Source of the DNA: Burkholderiaceae bacterium
GTDB taxonomy: Bacteria; Pseudomonadota; Gammaproteobacteria; Burkholderiales; Burkholderiaceae
Length of the DNA stretch: 17,476 bases
Direction: 5' to 3'
NCBI GenBank assembly: GCA_030151165.1
Contig: JASLEM010000304.1
Span: forward strand, 1-17,476
Part shown: piece by piece, positions 1 to 6,900 of the stretch
How the letters are laid out: the number at the start of each line of letters is the position of its first letter
How positions within the stretch are numbered: the first letter of the stretch is position 1
Translations under genes and position numbers: made by a program
Notes under the pieces: model-generated
The model's database searches: none
What the model was told of the DNA's origin: nothing
What the model saw: only the letters and a program-made list of their open reading frames with translations

Positions 1-479
1 GCGCCGCCGCGCCGGCCGCCGAACCCGCGGCCACGGCGCCGACCGCGCCGCGCGCGCCCGCGCCGGCGCTGAAGACGCCCGAGCAGACGCTGGTGCTGCT
101 CGCCGACGACTCGAAGATGGTGCGCGTCAAGACGAGCAAGCTGCTGGCGGCGCACGGCTTCCAGATCGTCACGGCGGTCGACGGCCTCGATGCCGTCAGG
201 CTGCTCGAGACCTGCCTGCCCGACCTCGTGATCACCGACGTCGACATGCCCGGCATGGACGGCTTCGGCCTGACGACGCACCTGCGGCGCACCGCGCGCA
301 CGGCGCACGTGCCGATCGTGATGATCACGTCGGCCGAGGATCGCCACCGCGAGGAGGCGATGCGCCTGGGCGTCGGCCTCGTGATGGGCAAGCCCTATCC
401 CGAGGATGAGCTGATCGCGCACATCCGCAGCTTCGCCTTCACGGTCGCCGCCGAGGAAGCGGCCGAAGCGATCGCCTGA
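1..479 (+). CDS. C-terminal receiver domain of a CheA/PilL-like hybrid chemotaxis or response-regulator protein (5' end missing)
   Basis: The reading frame (first full codon at base 3) is open to the window edge, so this is the last 158 residues of a longer protein. The first 30 or so residues are an Ala/Pro-rich linker, followed by a complete REC domain. Counting from the GTG at 93, the acidic pair is D5-D6, the phospho-acceptor is D49 in ITDVDMP, the conserved Thr/Ser is T79-S80 in MITS, and the conserved Lys is K100 in GKPY. The stretch around MITSAEDRHREEAM, then GKPYPEDEL, resembles the C-terminal REC of ChpA/PilL-type histidine kinases, so a pilus-chemotaxis hybrid kinase is the best guess. 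A GTG-started stand-alone CheY-like protein from base 93 is possible but less likely, because no ribosome site precedes it and the linker is in frame. The role would be phosphorelay signalling in the cytoplasm. The gene converges on the minus-strand gene ending at 553. Confidence 0.8.
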   Translation, partial: AAAPAAEPAATAPTAPRAPAPALKTPEQTLVLLADDSKMVRVKTSKLLAAHGFQIVTAVDGLDAVRLLETCLPDLVITDVDMPGMDGFGLTTHLRRTARTAHVPIVMITSAEDRHREEAMRLGVGLVMGKPYPEDELIAHIRSFAFTVAAEEAAEAIA

Positions 480-552
480 GCGCGACGGCAGGTCCCAAGT
501 GCGTGCCGGCCGCGCCGGCCGCATACGGCACGGCGTATGGACGCGGCGCGCT

Positions 553-1026
553 TCAGTCCGTCAGCTTGTGCCGCGCATGCCACTCGGCGAGCGATTCCTT
601 CGGGTAGTCGTCGAAGAACTCGTCGGCCGGCCGGACGTGGGCGTCGACCCAGTCGGGCTTGAACTCCAGCATCATGTGGGTGACGTCCGGCGGCTTGGGC
701 AGCGGCGTGTCGACCGCGCCGGCGTGCGGATGCACCAGGTCGGGCCACGTCGGGTCGTAGAGCCACAGCGCGGTGCCGCACTGCTTGCAGAAATGGCGTT
801 CGCCGGTGCTGCGCAGGCCGCCCTCGAGCTTCGCGTTGTAGACGGCCAGGTGCTCCTCGCCCTGCACCTTCAGCGTGCGATGGTCGGCGCCGAGGTTGAT
901 CGCGTACCCGCCCGTGCCGGCGGTCTTGCGGCAGATCGAGCAATAGCACCGCATGAAGGGCACCGGCTCGTGGGATCTCACCGTGTACCTGACCGCCCCG
1001 CAGTGGCAGGAGCCTTCGAGTTGCAT
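553..1026 (-). CDS. GFA/CENP-V family zinc-binding protein (glutathione-dependent formaldehyde-activating enzyme-like)
   Basis: This 157-aa protein has the full GFA cysteine set: C7-H-C9, C27-Y-C29-x2-C32 and C80-x2-C83, within the typical CHCGAVRY, CYCSICRK and FCKQCGTALW blocks. Family members bind zinc through these cysteines. Only a few are shown to join glutathione to formaldehyde, and most are of unknown substrate, so the enzymatic name should be held loosely. The ATG at 1026 is preceded by AGGGAGA at good spacing, which fixes the start. It is the last of three minus-strand genes (2405 to 553). The 113-nt gap before it contains a GC-rich hairpin (about 1108-1131) without a U-tract, so cotranscription with the gene upstream is possible but not certain. 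Confidence 0.87.
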   Translation of the reverse strand: MQLEGSCHCGAVRYTVRSHEPVPFMRCYCSICRKTAGTGGYAINLGADHRTLKVQGEEHLAVYNAKLEGGLRSTGERHFCKQCGTALWLYDPTWPDLVHPHAGAVDTPLPKPPDVTHMMLEFKPDWVDAHVRPADEFFDDYPKESLAEWHARHKLTD

Positions 1027-1139
1027 CGTCGCTTCTCCCTGTCGCCCACGCGTCCAGTCGCGGGGGTCGTCGGGGCAGGGTCGGCAAGAGACGTACCGGC
1101 CTGAACACCCGCGCGGTGCGTCGCGCGCGGGCTCGCGCG

Positions 1140-1871
1140 TCAGGGCGCGGCGTTCGCGTCGACCCGGAAGCGGAACACGTTGCCCGGATCGACGAAGGTC
1201 GTCCGAACGCCGCCCGTGCCGCGGTGGAAGTTGCCGTCGGCGCCGATCGTCCAGGCGGCGAAGTCGACGCCTTCCGCGACGTCCGCGCCCGGCGCCTGGC
1301 GCAGCGTCCCGGCGAGGAAGCCGACGGGCTGGCCGTCCCGCTGCGTGATGCCGAGGCAGGACGCGAACAGCCGCGGCAGCTCGTAGCGGCGCGCGGTCTT
1401 CTCCTTGAACGGCAGCAGCACGAGCGTGACCTGCACGTAGCGGTCGGCGGTGCCGCTGCCCGAGGCCGGCTGGCCCTCGAAGCACAGCGCGCGCTCGTTG
1501 ACGTAGAGCTTGGCGCGGTCGCCCAGCGCGACGGTCAGCGCGCCGGGGAAGATCGATTCCGGCCGCGCGAACATCGACCGGCCGTCGATGACCGGCGAGG
1601 TCTCGCGCAGCTCGATCTTGTGCTCGCCCTTCACGCCGGGGACGTTGCCCGACCAGGCCGCGCGCGGGTGGTCGGGGTCGCCGTTGACGGCGGTCATCGG
1701 CTTGGCGTCGAGCCGGTCGAACAGGCGGTCGGGCAGCGCGTCGTAGAACGCGTCGTAGCCGTCGTAGACCCCGCCCTGCGTGCTCGGCGCGGCGTGCGCC
1801 GGCGCGGCGGCGAGGCCCGCCAGGGCGCAGGCCGTGGCCACGGCCAGTCGCCGCGTCGTTCCCATCGTCAT
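1140..1871 (-). CDS. exported protein of unknown function
   Basis: This 243-aa protein begins with a clear Sec signal peptide: Arg-Arg, then an Ala/Leu core, ending in AAPAHA around residue 28. The mature part is mostly polar and rich in beta-type segments. It contains two cysteines (in the RALCFEG and LFASCLG segments) that could form a disulphide in the periplasm. I recognise no family. The start at 1871 is supported by AGGAGA eight bases upstream; a second ATG two codons later is an alternative. It lies 78 nt after the AhpD-like gene on the same strand and may be cotranscribed with it. Nothing in the sequence gives a substrate or partner. Confidence 0.8.
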   Translation of the reverse strand: MTMGTTRRLAVATACALAGLAAAPAHAAPSTQGGVYDGYDAFYDALPDRLFDRLDAKPMTAVNGDPDHPRAAWSGNVPGVKGEHKIELRETSPVIDGRSMFARPESIFPGALTVALGDRAKLYVNERALCFEGQPASGSGTADRYVQVTLVLLPFKEKTARRYELPRLFASCLGITQRDGQPVGFLAGTLRQAPGADVAEGVDFAAWTIGADGNFHRGTGGVRTTFVDPGNVFRFRVDANAAP

Positions 1872-1949
1872 GAATCGCTCTCCTGAAGTCAGGCTGACAT
1901 TCTCGACGCTGGCGCGGGCCCGCGCGCACGGCGGGTCATCGGCCGGGCC

Positions 1950-2405
1950 TCAGAGCGTCGGCATCTTGCGGAAGGCGATCGCGACGCGGTTCCACGTGTT
2001 GATCGTGGCGATCGCGACGGTCAGGTCGACGCGCTCCTTCTCGTCGAACTCGGCGCACATCGCCTCGTAGTCGGCGTCGGCGGCGCGGCTGGTCGAGATC
2101 AGCGTGACCGCTTCCGTCCACGCCAGCGCCGCGCGCTCGCGGGCGGTGAAGAACGGCGTCTCGCGCCAGACGGCGACGGCGTTGACGCGCCGCTCGGTGT
2201 CGCCTTTCTTGCGGGCGTCGGCGGCGTGCAGGTCGACGCAGTACGCGCAGCCGTTGATCTGCGAGGCGCGCAGCTTCACGAGGTCGAGCAGGCCGGCGTC
2301 GAGGCCGAGCTTCGCGACGCTCGCGTCGAGTGCGATGATGGCCTTGATGGCCTCCGGGGAGGACTTGTAGAAGTCGGCGCGCTGGGTTTCGAGAAGGTTC
2401 GACAT
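1950..2405 (-). CDS. carboxymuconolactone decarboxylase / AhpD-like family protein
   Basis: This 151-aa protein carries the AhpD-type core C53-x2-C56-x3-H60 within NGCAYCVDLH, preceded by a KLRASQIN helix. This is the redox or proton-relay site of the AhpD branch of the CMD superfamily. Members act as peroxidase reductants or remain uncharacterised. The presence of both cysteines argues for an AhpD-like redox role over true carboxymuconolactone decarboxylase activity. The start at 2405 has GGAGA upstream. It is transcribed divergently from the MocR regulator at 2529, and MocR/CMD neighbours are a recurring arrangement in Proteobacteria, so this gene is the likely MocR target (inference). The two genes downstream on the same strand may share its transcript. 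Confidence 0.9.
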   Translation of the reverse strand: MSNLLETQRADFYKSSPEAIKAIIALDASVAKLGLDAGLLDLVKLRASQINGCAYCVDLHAADARKKGDTERRVNAVAVWRETPFFTARERAALAWTEAVTLISTSRAADADYEAMCAEFDEKERVDLTVAIATINTWNRVAIAFRKMPTL

Positions 2406-2430
2406 GGTGTTCTCCGGGGGTTGGAAGGTC

Positions 2431-2452
2431 GTCTGGGGCGATTCGCCCAGAC
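2431..2452. promoter_or_regulatory. inverted repeat in the MocR/AhpD-like intergenic region (candidate operator)
   Basis: GTCTGGGGCG, ATT, then CGCCCAGAC form an imperfect inverted repeat (nine pairs with one extra G). It sits 26-47 nt upstream of the AhpD-like start, in the 123-nt gap shared with the divergent MocR gene. A second small hairpin (GCCGC-GAAG-GCGGC, 2481-2494) lies nearer the MocR start. Either could be a regulator site or a 5'UTR hairpin. MocR proteins often bind direct repeats, so assignment to the neighbour is a guess. Confidence 0.4.
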
Positions 2453-2528
2453 CGTGAACGCATCGTAGAACCGGGGTGTCGCCGCGAAGGCGGCCAATCC
2501 GGACCAAGTCGAGGAGACCACTGGCGCC

Positions 2529-3962
2529 ATGGAACTGCATGTCGTGATCGACGGCGACAAGGACCTGTCGGGCCAGCTGTACCGCCAGCTGCGCGACGCG
2601 ATCCGCGGCGGCCGGCTGCCGGCCGACGAGCAGCTGCCGCCGTCGCGCCTGCTGGCCGAGCAGCTGGGCGTCTCGCGCAAGACGGTCTCCGAGGTCTACG
2701 CGCGACTCACGTTCGAGAAGCTGCTCGTCGGCCGCGTCGGCGTCGGCACCTTCGTCGCGCCGCAGGCCGCGACCCGCCCCGCGCGCCCGGCCGCGACGCC
2801 ATTGGCGAGCCATGCCGCGGTCGAGCGCTGGCGCGCGCTGGCCACGCCGCTGCGCCATCCGCCGGCGGCGGGCATGGCGCGCTACGAGTTCATCGGCGGC
2901 GCGCCGTCCACCGCGCTGTTCCCGCACGCGGACTGGCGCCGCGGCACGCTGCACGCGCTGCGCGAGGCGGCGCGGACGCGCTCGCTCTACGGCCCGGCCG
3001 AGGGCCTGCCCGAGCTGCGCGACCAGATCGCGCGCCACGTCGCGTTCGCGCGCGGCGTGCGCTGCACGGCCAACGAGGTGATCGTCACCAGCGGCGCGCA
3101 GCAGGCGCTCGACCTCGTCGCGCGCGTGCTGGTCGAGCCCGGCGCGACGGTCGCGGTCGAGGAGCCCGGCTATCCGCAGGCGCGGCTGGTGCTCGCGGCG
3201 CACGGCGCGCGCGTGGTGGGCGTGCCGGTCGACGGCGAGGGCCTCGTCGTCGACGCACTGCCCGCCGACGCGCGGCTCGTCTACGTCACGCCCGCACACC
3301 AGTTCCCGCTCGGCATGCCGATGAGCGCGCGGCGCCGGCGCGCGCTGCTCGCGCGCGCGCAGGCGATCGGCGCGCTGGTCGTCGAGGACGACTACGACAG
3401 CGAGTTCCGCTACGAAGGCCGCCCGACCGATTCGCTGCAAGGCATGGACGACGGCGGCAACGTCGCGTTCGTCGGCACGTTCTCGAAGACGGTGTCGCCG
3501 GCGCTGCGGCTCGGCTACGTCATCGCGCCGCCGCCCGTCGCCGAGGGCATCGCCGCGGCCAAGCACCTTGCGGACTGGCACACGCCGACGCAGTCGCAGG
3601 CCGCGCTCGCGCGCTTCATGGCCGACGGCAGCCTGCAGAAGCACCTGCGCCGCTGCCACGCCGCGTACGCGCAGCGGCGCGAGCGCCTCGTGCGCCGCTT
3701 CGCCGACGACCTCGCGCCGTGGTTCGAGCTCGTGCCGGCGACGGCCGGCTTCCACATGGCCGCGCTGTGCCGCACGGCGCTGGACATCCCGACCTTCGTC
3801 AACCTCGCGCGTCGCGTCGACGTCGGCCTCTATCCGCTCGCAGGCTTCGGCCATTTCGCGACGCCGCGCGCCGGGCTGATCCTCGGCTACGGGCTGATCG
3901 AGACGGAGGACATCGATCCGGCGCTCGACCGCGTGCGGGACGTCCTGCTGCAGATGGGCTGA
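2529..3962 (+). CDS. MocR-family transcriptional regulator (GntR winged helix fused to PLP aminotransferase-fold domain)
   Basis: This 477-aa protein is the usual MocR length. Residues about 12-78 form a GntR-type winged helix, including LPPSRLLAEQLGVSRKTV. After a Pro/Ala linker (about 78-95) comes a fold-type I aminotransferase domain. It has YGPAEGLPELR (154-164), TPAHQFPLG (254-262), EDDYDSEFRY (286-295), the PLP Schiff-base lysine K320 in GTFSK, and the phosphate-contacting region LRLGY near R327. The PLP residues look intact, so it should bind cofactor and sense an amino-compound ligand, as GabR, PdxR and TauR do. The ligand cannot be read from the sequence. It faces the AhpD-like gene across a shared promoter region. 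The convergent 3' end meets the minus-strand gene ending at 3998. Confidence 0.95.
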   Translation: MELHVVIDGDKDLSGQLYRQLRDAIRGGRLPADEQLPPSRLLAEQLGVSRKTVSEVYARLTFEKLLVGRVGVGTFVAPQAATRPARPAATPLASHAAVERWRALATPLRHPPAAGMARYEFIGGAPSTALFPHADWRRGTLHALREAARTRSLYGPAEGLPELRDQIARHVAFARGVRCTANEVIVTSGAQQALDLVARVLVEPGATVAVEEPGYPQARLVLAAHGARVVGVPVDGEGLVVDALPADARLVYVTPAHQFPLGMPMSARRRRALLARAQAIGALVVEDDYDSEFRYEGRPTDSLQGMDDGGNVAFVGTFSKTVSPALRLGYVIAPPPVAEGIAAAKHLADWHTPTQSQAALARFMADGSLQKHLRRCHAAYAQRRERLVRRFADDLAPWFELVPATAGFHMAALCRTALDIPTFVNLARRVDVGLYPLAGFGHFATPRAGLILGYGLIETEDIDPALDRVRDVLLQMG

Positions 3963-3964
3963 CG

Positions 3965-3983
3965 GCGCGCGTCGGTCGCGCGC
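3965..3983. terminator. GC hairpin between convergent genes (weak terminator candidate)
   Basis: GCGCGCG and CGCGCGC enclose a five-base loop (TCGGT) in the 35-nt gap between two converging genes. The hairpin is stable and symmetrical, but no U-tract follows on either strand, so its termination activity is doubtful. Confidence 0.35.
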
Positions 3984-3997
3984 GTCGACGGTTCACG

Positions 3998-4750
3998 TCA
4001 GTTGTTCACGTCGGCCGGCACGGCGTAGCGCTCACCGTCGAAATGCAGCACGACCTGCCGCTGCGACTTCTTCTCCGGCTGCCGGCAGGCCCCGCCGACG
4101 AGCTTGCCGTCGTCGGCCTCGACGGTCTTCTCGTGCACGACGAGGTCGGCGTAGCCGTGGCTGCGCGTCTCGCCGACGGCGAGCGTGCCGACGCGGCGGC
4201 GGTACTCGCCGCAGTCGCCGCACATCCCGGAGTCGGCCTTCATGTCGACCGCGGTCATCACCTGCACGATCCGCGAGCCCTGGACGTCGAACAGCTCGAG
4301 CGCGTCGCCCTCGTAGCCGGCGCAACCGTGGTGCTCGGTCGCGACGCGCAGGCCGAACGCGCGGTGGCCGGGCGCGAGCGCGTAGTTGGCGGTGTCGATG
4401 CCGATGCCGTCGAACGCGATCGCGTCCGACGTGTAGGCGTCCTCGGTGAACAGCTTCTGCATCACCTCGCCGGTGCTGGTCTTCACGACCATCAGCGTGC
4501 GGTCGTAGGTGTCCATGTCGCGCTGCTCGTCGGGCTTGCGCGTCGGGTCGGGGTGCAGCGCCGTCCACGCGACGATCGTCCGGTCCGCGACGCCGGGCCA
4601 GGTCTTGAGCACGGCGGTCTCGCCGAGCTTCAGCTTCGCGCGCAGCTCGGCCTCGGTCATGGCGGACGCGGACGGCGCGTGCAGCGCGAGCCAGGCGGGC
4701 ACCAGCATCGCGACGCACGCGAGGCGGCGGCGACGCGACGCCGTCGTCAC
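3998..4750 (-). CDS. exported protein of unknown function, translationally coupled to TetR
   Basis: This 250-aa protein starts at GTG 4750. An Arg-rich n-region (SRRRR), a hydrophobic core and an ASA cleavage site around residue 30 make a convincing Sec signal peptide; starting at the internal ATG would lose the positive charges. The GTG overlaps the TGA of the upstream TetR gene (GTGA, 4747-4750), implying coupled translation. The mature part has four or more cysteines (HHGCAGYEGD, GMCGDCGEYRR, GGACRQPE) likely paired in the periplasm. CGDCG is a CxxC-like cluster but lacks a thioredoxin context. I do not recognise the family. The overlap suggests coexpression with the TetR regulator. Confidence 0.8.
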   Translation of the reverse strand: MTTASRRRRLACVAMLVPAWLALHAPSASAMTEAELRAKLKLGETAVLKTWPGVADRTIVAWTALHPDPTRKPDEQRDMDTYDRTLMVVKTSTGEVMQKLFTEDAYTSDAIAFDGIGIDTANYALAPGHRAFGLRVATEHHGCAGYEGDALELFDVQGSRIVQVMTAVDMKADSGMCGDCGEYRRRVGTLAVGETRSHGYADLVVHEKTVEADDGKLVGGACRQPEKKSQRQVVLHFDGERYAVPADVNN

Positions 4751-5430
4751 GCCGCGGCGCCCCCGGCCGGCGCGGCGAGGCGCGCGACGAGGTAGCCGGC
4801 CAGCATCGTCTCGAGCTCGCGCATCGCGGCGGCGCGGTCGGCGGCGTCGAGGTCGGCGCGCAGCGCGATCGCGATCTTCATCGAGTGCTGCACGATCGGC
4901 GCCATCGCGCGCAGCGTGTCGCCGTCGACGGCCGGCGCATGCTTGGCCAGCACGCCCTGCACGCGCTCGCGCACCTTCGCGCGGACGCCGACGACCGCCT
5001 GCAACGGCGGACCGGGCATGTCGACGAGCGTGCCGAACGACGGATGCTCGCTGCGGAACTCGACGAAGAAGCGCACCAGCACGCGGCCGAGCTCGGGCGT
5101 GGCGAGCGAGCCGGCGCGCTCCGCGAGGGCGTCGAAGCGCTGCCACAGCGCGTCGACCTGCGTCTGCAGCAAGGCCTCGGCGACCGACTCCTTCGTGCGG
5201 AAGAACTGGTACAGCGAGCCGATCGACGAGTCGGCCTGGGCGGCGATCTCGGTCATCGTCGCGGCGTCGAAGCCCTTCTGCGCGAAGACCTCGGCGGCCG
5301 ACGCCAGCAGCGCATCCACGCGCAACTGCCCGCGCGCGCGGCGCGGCGCCCGCGAGGCACTGGCCGGCGCGCCCTCGTCGGCGAGCACCGGGGCGGATTC
5401 CATCGACGCGGAAGGGTCAGGACTGGACAT
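4747..5430 (-). CDS. TetR/AcrR-family transcriptional regulator
   Basis: This 227-aa protein opens with a disordered Ser/Pro/Ala-rich tail of about 30 residues. Then follows a typical TetR helix-turn-helix (about residues 38-82: LLASAAEVFAQKGFDAATMTEI, then AAQADSSIGSLYQFFRTKESV in adjacent helices). The C-terminal ligand-binding helices are unassigned. An upstream in-frame ATG at 5448 exists, but the start at 5430 is preferred: GAGGGAG sits nine bases before it, and the 5448 codon overlaps both that ribosome site and the operator. The gene is divergent from the isochorismatase-like hydrolase at 5520, and an AT-rich palindrome lies between them, so it probably represses both itself and the hydrolase. 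Its stop codon overlaps the start of the exported protein downstream. Confidence 0.93.
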   Translation of the reverse strand: MSSPDPSASMESAPVLADEGAPASASRAPRRARGQLRVDALLASAAEVFAQKGFDAATMTEIAAQADSSIGSLYQFFRTKESVAEALLQTQVDALWQRFDALAERAGSLATPELGRVLVRFFVEFRSEHPSFGTLVDMPGPPLQAVVGVRAKVRERVQGVLAKHAPAVDGDTLRAMAPIVQHSMKIAIALRADLDAADRAAAMRELETMLAGYLVARLAAPAGGAAA

Positions 5431-5442
5431 TTGTGAGGACTC

Positions 5443-5464
5443 CCTCATAATTAATTATGTGAGG
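5443..5464. promoter_or_regulatory. palindromic operator of the divergent TetR / hydrolase promoters
   Basis: A perfect 14-bp palindrome (CATAATTAATTATG, 5446-5459) is flanked by CCTCA and TGAGG. It is a striking AT island in very GC-rich DNA. On the minus strand it contains CATAAT (5459-5454), a near-consensus -10 for the TetR gene. On the plus side, TTAATT (5451-5456) with TATTAA (5474-5479, 17-bp spacing) could be the hydrolase promoter. A bound repressor would block both. A second smaller repeat (TGAGG/CCTCA around the TetR ribosome site) lies alongside. Confidence 0.7.
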
Positions 5465-5519
5465 CCGGGCTCATATTAAACCCGGACATCAAACCCCGAC
5501 GATCGCCAGGAGCCATGTC

Positions 5520-6113
5520 ATGACCAACGCCACGCCGTCCACCCCGTTGACAATCGACCCGCGCACGACCGCGCTGGTGCTGATCGACCTGCAGGAAGGC
5601 ATTCTCGGCTATGCGAAGGCGCCGTACGAGGCCCCCGCCGTGCTGGCCCAGGCCGTCCGCCTCGTGGACGCGTTCCGTGCCGCGAAGGCGCCCGTCGTGC
5701 GCGTGAAGGTCGGCTGGTCGGACGACGGCGGCGACGCGCTCAAGGCGCCGGTCGACGCCCCGAATCCGGCGCACGCGCTGCCCGCGAACTGGCTCGACGA
5801 CCCGAAGGAACTGCCGCACCAGGCCGGCGACATCGCCATCCTGAAGCGCCAGTGGGGCGCGTTCCATGGCACCGACCTCGACCTGCAGCTGCGCCGGCGC
5901 GGCATCCGCAGCATCGTGCTGGCGGGCATCGCGACGTCGATCGGCGTCGAGTCCACCGCCCGCTTCGCCTGGGAGCTGGGCTACGAGATCGTGTTCGCGG
6001 AGGACGCGACGAGCGGGCCGGACGCCGCCATGCACGAGAACTCGTTCAAGGCGGTCTTCCCGCGCATCGGGCGCGTGCGCACGACGGCGGACGTGCTCGC
6101 GGCGCTGGCCTGA
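5520..6113 (+). CDS. isochorismatase-family (cysteine hydrolase fold) protein lacking the nucleophilic cysteine
   Basis: This 197-aa protein has the family fold: D23 in LVLIDLQ and K109 in LKRQWGAF match two members of the usual Asp-Lys-Cys triad. At the third position, where amidases such as nicotinamidase have Cys (TxxCVxxT), this protein reads ATSIGVESTAR with Gly142. Cys-less members include the true isochorismatases (EntB/PhzD type), which cleave a vinyl ether without a covalent nucleophile. So this is probably not an amidase, and its substrate is unknown. CCAGGAG precedes the ATG by seven bases; an out-of-frame ATG at 5515 ends at once (ATG TCA TGA). It is divergent from, and probably repressed by, the TetR gene. 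Confidence 0.88.
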   Translation: MTNATPSTPLTIDPRTTALVLIDLQEGILGYAKAPYEAPAVLAQAVRLVDAFRAAKAPVVRVKVGWSDDGGDALKAPVDAPNPAHALPANWLDDPKELPHQAGDIAILKRQWGAFHGTDLDLQLRRRGIRSIVLAGIATSIGVESTARFAWELGYEIVFAEDATSGPDAAMHENSFKAVFPRIGRVRTTADVLAALA

Positions 6114-6114
6114 G

Positions 6115-6132
6115 CCGGCGCCGCGGCGCCGG
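6115..6132. terminator. perfect GC palindrome between convergent genes
   Basis: CCGGCGCC-GC-GGCGCCGG is an 18-nt perfect palindrome filling almost the whole 22-nt gap between the converging hydrolase and 73-aa genes. It could act as a bidirectional transcription barrier, but neither strand has a U-tract. Confidence 0.4.
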
Positions 6133-6135
6133 GCG

Positions 6136-6357
6136 TCAGCCGTAGTTGCGGATCCACTCCAGGCCGGACGAGTACGCCGCGTCGATCGCGGTGTCCTCGG
6201 TCATGTGCTGGCCACGCGGCACGGCGATCTCGCGCGGGCGCGTCGGCCAGACCTGCTTGGAGATCACGAGATTCGGCGCGAAACGCCCGGCATCCACCGG
6301 CTTGGCGCTACAGAGCAGCTCGTAGTTCTGCCACTTGAAGACCCTGGTCGTGTCCAT
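6136..6357 (-). CDS. small conserved-looking protein of unknown function (73 aa)
   Basis: The start at 6357 is preceded by AGGAG at six-base spacing, which is better than the longer in-frame extension to 6486. That extension lacks a ribosome site and runs through the upstream regulatory region. The protein is soluble and about 8 kDa, beginning MDTTRVFKWQNYELLCSAKP and ending in GLEWIRNYG. It has several aromatic residues (three Trp, three Tyr) for its size. The pattern of short charged segments around a W-Q-N-Y-E-L core suggests a compact beta-rich domain. I recognise no family. It converges on the hydrolase gene and is divergent from the 63-aa exported protein gene. Confidence 0.72.
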   Translation of the reverse strand: MDTTRVFKWQNYELLCSAKPVDAGRFAPNLVISKQVWPTRPREIAVPRGQHMTEDTAIDAAYSSGLEWIRNYG

Positions 6358-6499
6358 CGCCTCTCCTGCTGTCGAGACGTACAGTATGCGCCATGCCGGA
6401 TGACGGGCCGTTGACTCGGCCGCAAGATGGTGTCGGAATGTTCCGCGCAAGGCGGGCGCGCCCCTGGAAAACAGGTGTTGTTCCACGGCCCACCCTTCA

Positions 6500-6529
6500 T
6501 TGCGCGCCCGACACCTCCTTTCGTAAAAT
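6500..6529 (+). promoter_or_regulatory. candidate promoter of the 63-aa exported protein gene
   Basis: TTGCGC (6500-6505) and TAAAAT (6524-6529) are spaced 18 bp apart in a local AT-richer patch. If used, transcription would begin near 6536 and leave a leader of about 107 nt. The -35 match is weak (TTG only); the -10 is five of six. Confidence 0.4.
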
Positions 6530-6630
6530 TGCTGTCAACCGTCGGATTGCGGGCGCCGTTGTGTCTGCAAGCCCGGCGTAACCCCGAGCCCGCTCGAGAG
6601 AGTCGGAGCAAAAACGAATCTCGCTTGAAA

Positions 6631-6642
6631 TTGGAATTCCAA
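6631..6642 (+). promoter_or_regulatory. perfect palindrome abutting a start codon
   Basis: TTGGAATTCCAA is a perfect 12-bp palindrome ending one base before the ATG at 6643. It contains the only Shine-Dalgarno-like bases (GGA). It could be a protein operator on DNA or influence ribosome access. Confidence 0.45.
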
Positions 6643-6834
6643 ATGACCAAGACCCTCATCGTTGCCGCCCTGCTCTCCTCCTTCGCGGTGGCTTCGTTCG
6701 CGCAAGCTTCGGCCCCGATGGCCGCCGACGGCGCTTCGGCTCCGGCGAAGAAGATGAAGAAGGCGCACAAGATCCACAAGGGCGCCAGCGCCGTGAATCC
6801 GGAAGCGTCGGCTGACAAGAAGGGTGGCCAGTAA
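6643..6834 (+). CDS. small exported Ala/Lys-rich protein (63 aa)
   Basis: A classic signal peptide (MTKTLIVAALLSSFAVASFA, cleavage near A20-Q21) leads to a mature peptide of only about 43 residues. It is rich in Ala, Ser and Lys with two His (segments such as PAKKMKKAHKIHKGAS). The mature peptide is strongly basic and probably disordered in the periplasm. Similar tiny Lys/Ala-rich exported proteins are common in Burkholderiales, but I know no function for them. The ATG at 6643 is chosen because the signal peptide starts there; the longer frame to 6427 has no signal sequence and covers the promoter region. The ribosome site is weak (GGA inside a 12-bp palindrome, 6631-6642). A strong terminator follows at 6901-6929. 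Confidence 0.82.
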   Translation: MTKTLIVAALLSSFAVASFAQASAPMAADGASAPAKKMKKAHKIHKGASAVNPEASADKKGGQ

Positions 6835-6900
6835 TCATTTCCTCCGGTCGCCAGGCCGGATGAAGTGACGGCACGGGGCTCGCCCCGACCCTCGCAGCGA

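Noticed and set aside
522..539. Hairpin CATACG/CGTATG between convergent genes as terminator
   Set aside because: Six-pair stem with no U-tract on either side; a tandem GCCGGCCGC repeat next to it looks like simple GC-rich sequence.
553..1929. A 458-codon minus-strand frame appearing to extend the GFA protein
   Set aside because: The extension is an out-of-frame reading of the exported-protein gene at 1140-1871; the ATG at 1026 has its own ribosome site.
1950..3854. A 634-codon minus-strand frame appearing to fuse a long N-terminal part to the AhpD-like protein
   Set aside because: The extra part is antisense to the MocR gene; the ribosome site and conserved start at 2405 define the real protein.
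6427..6642. N-terminal extension of the 63-aa exported protein
   Set aside because: It would bury the signal peptide, lacks a ribosome site and covers the likely promoter at 6500-6529.
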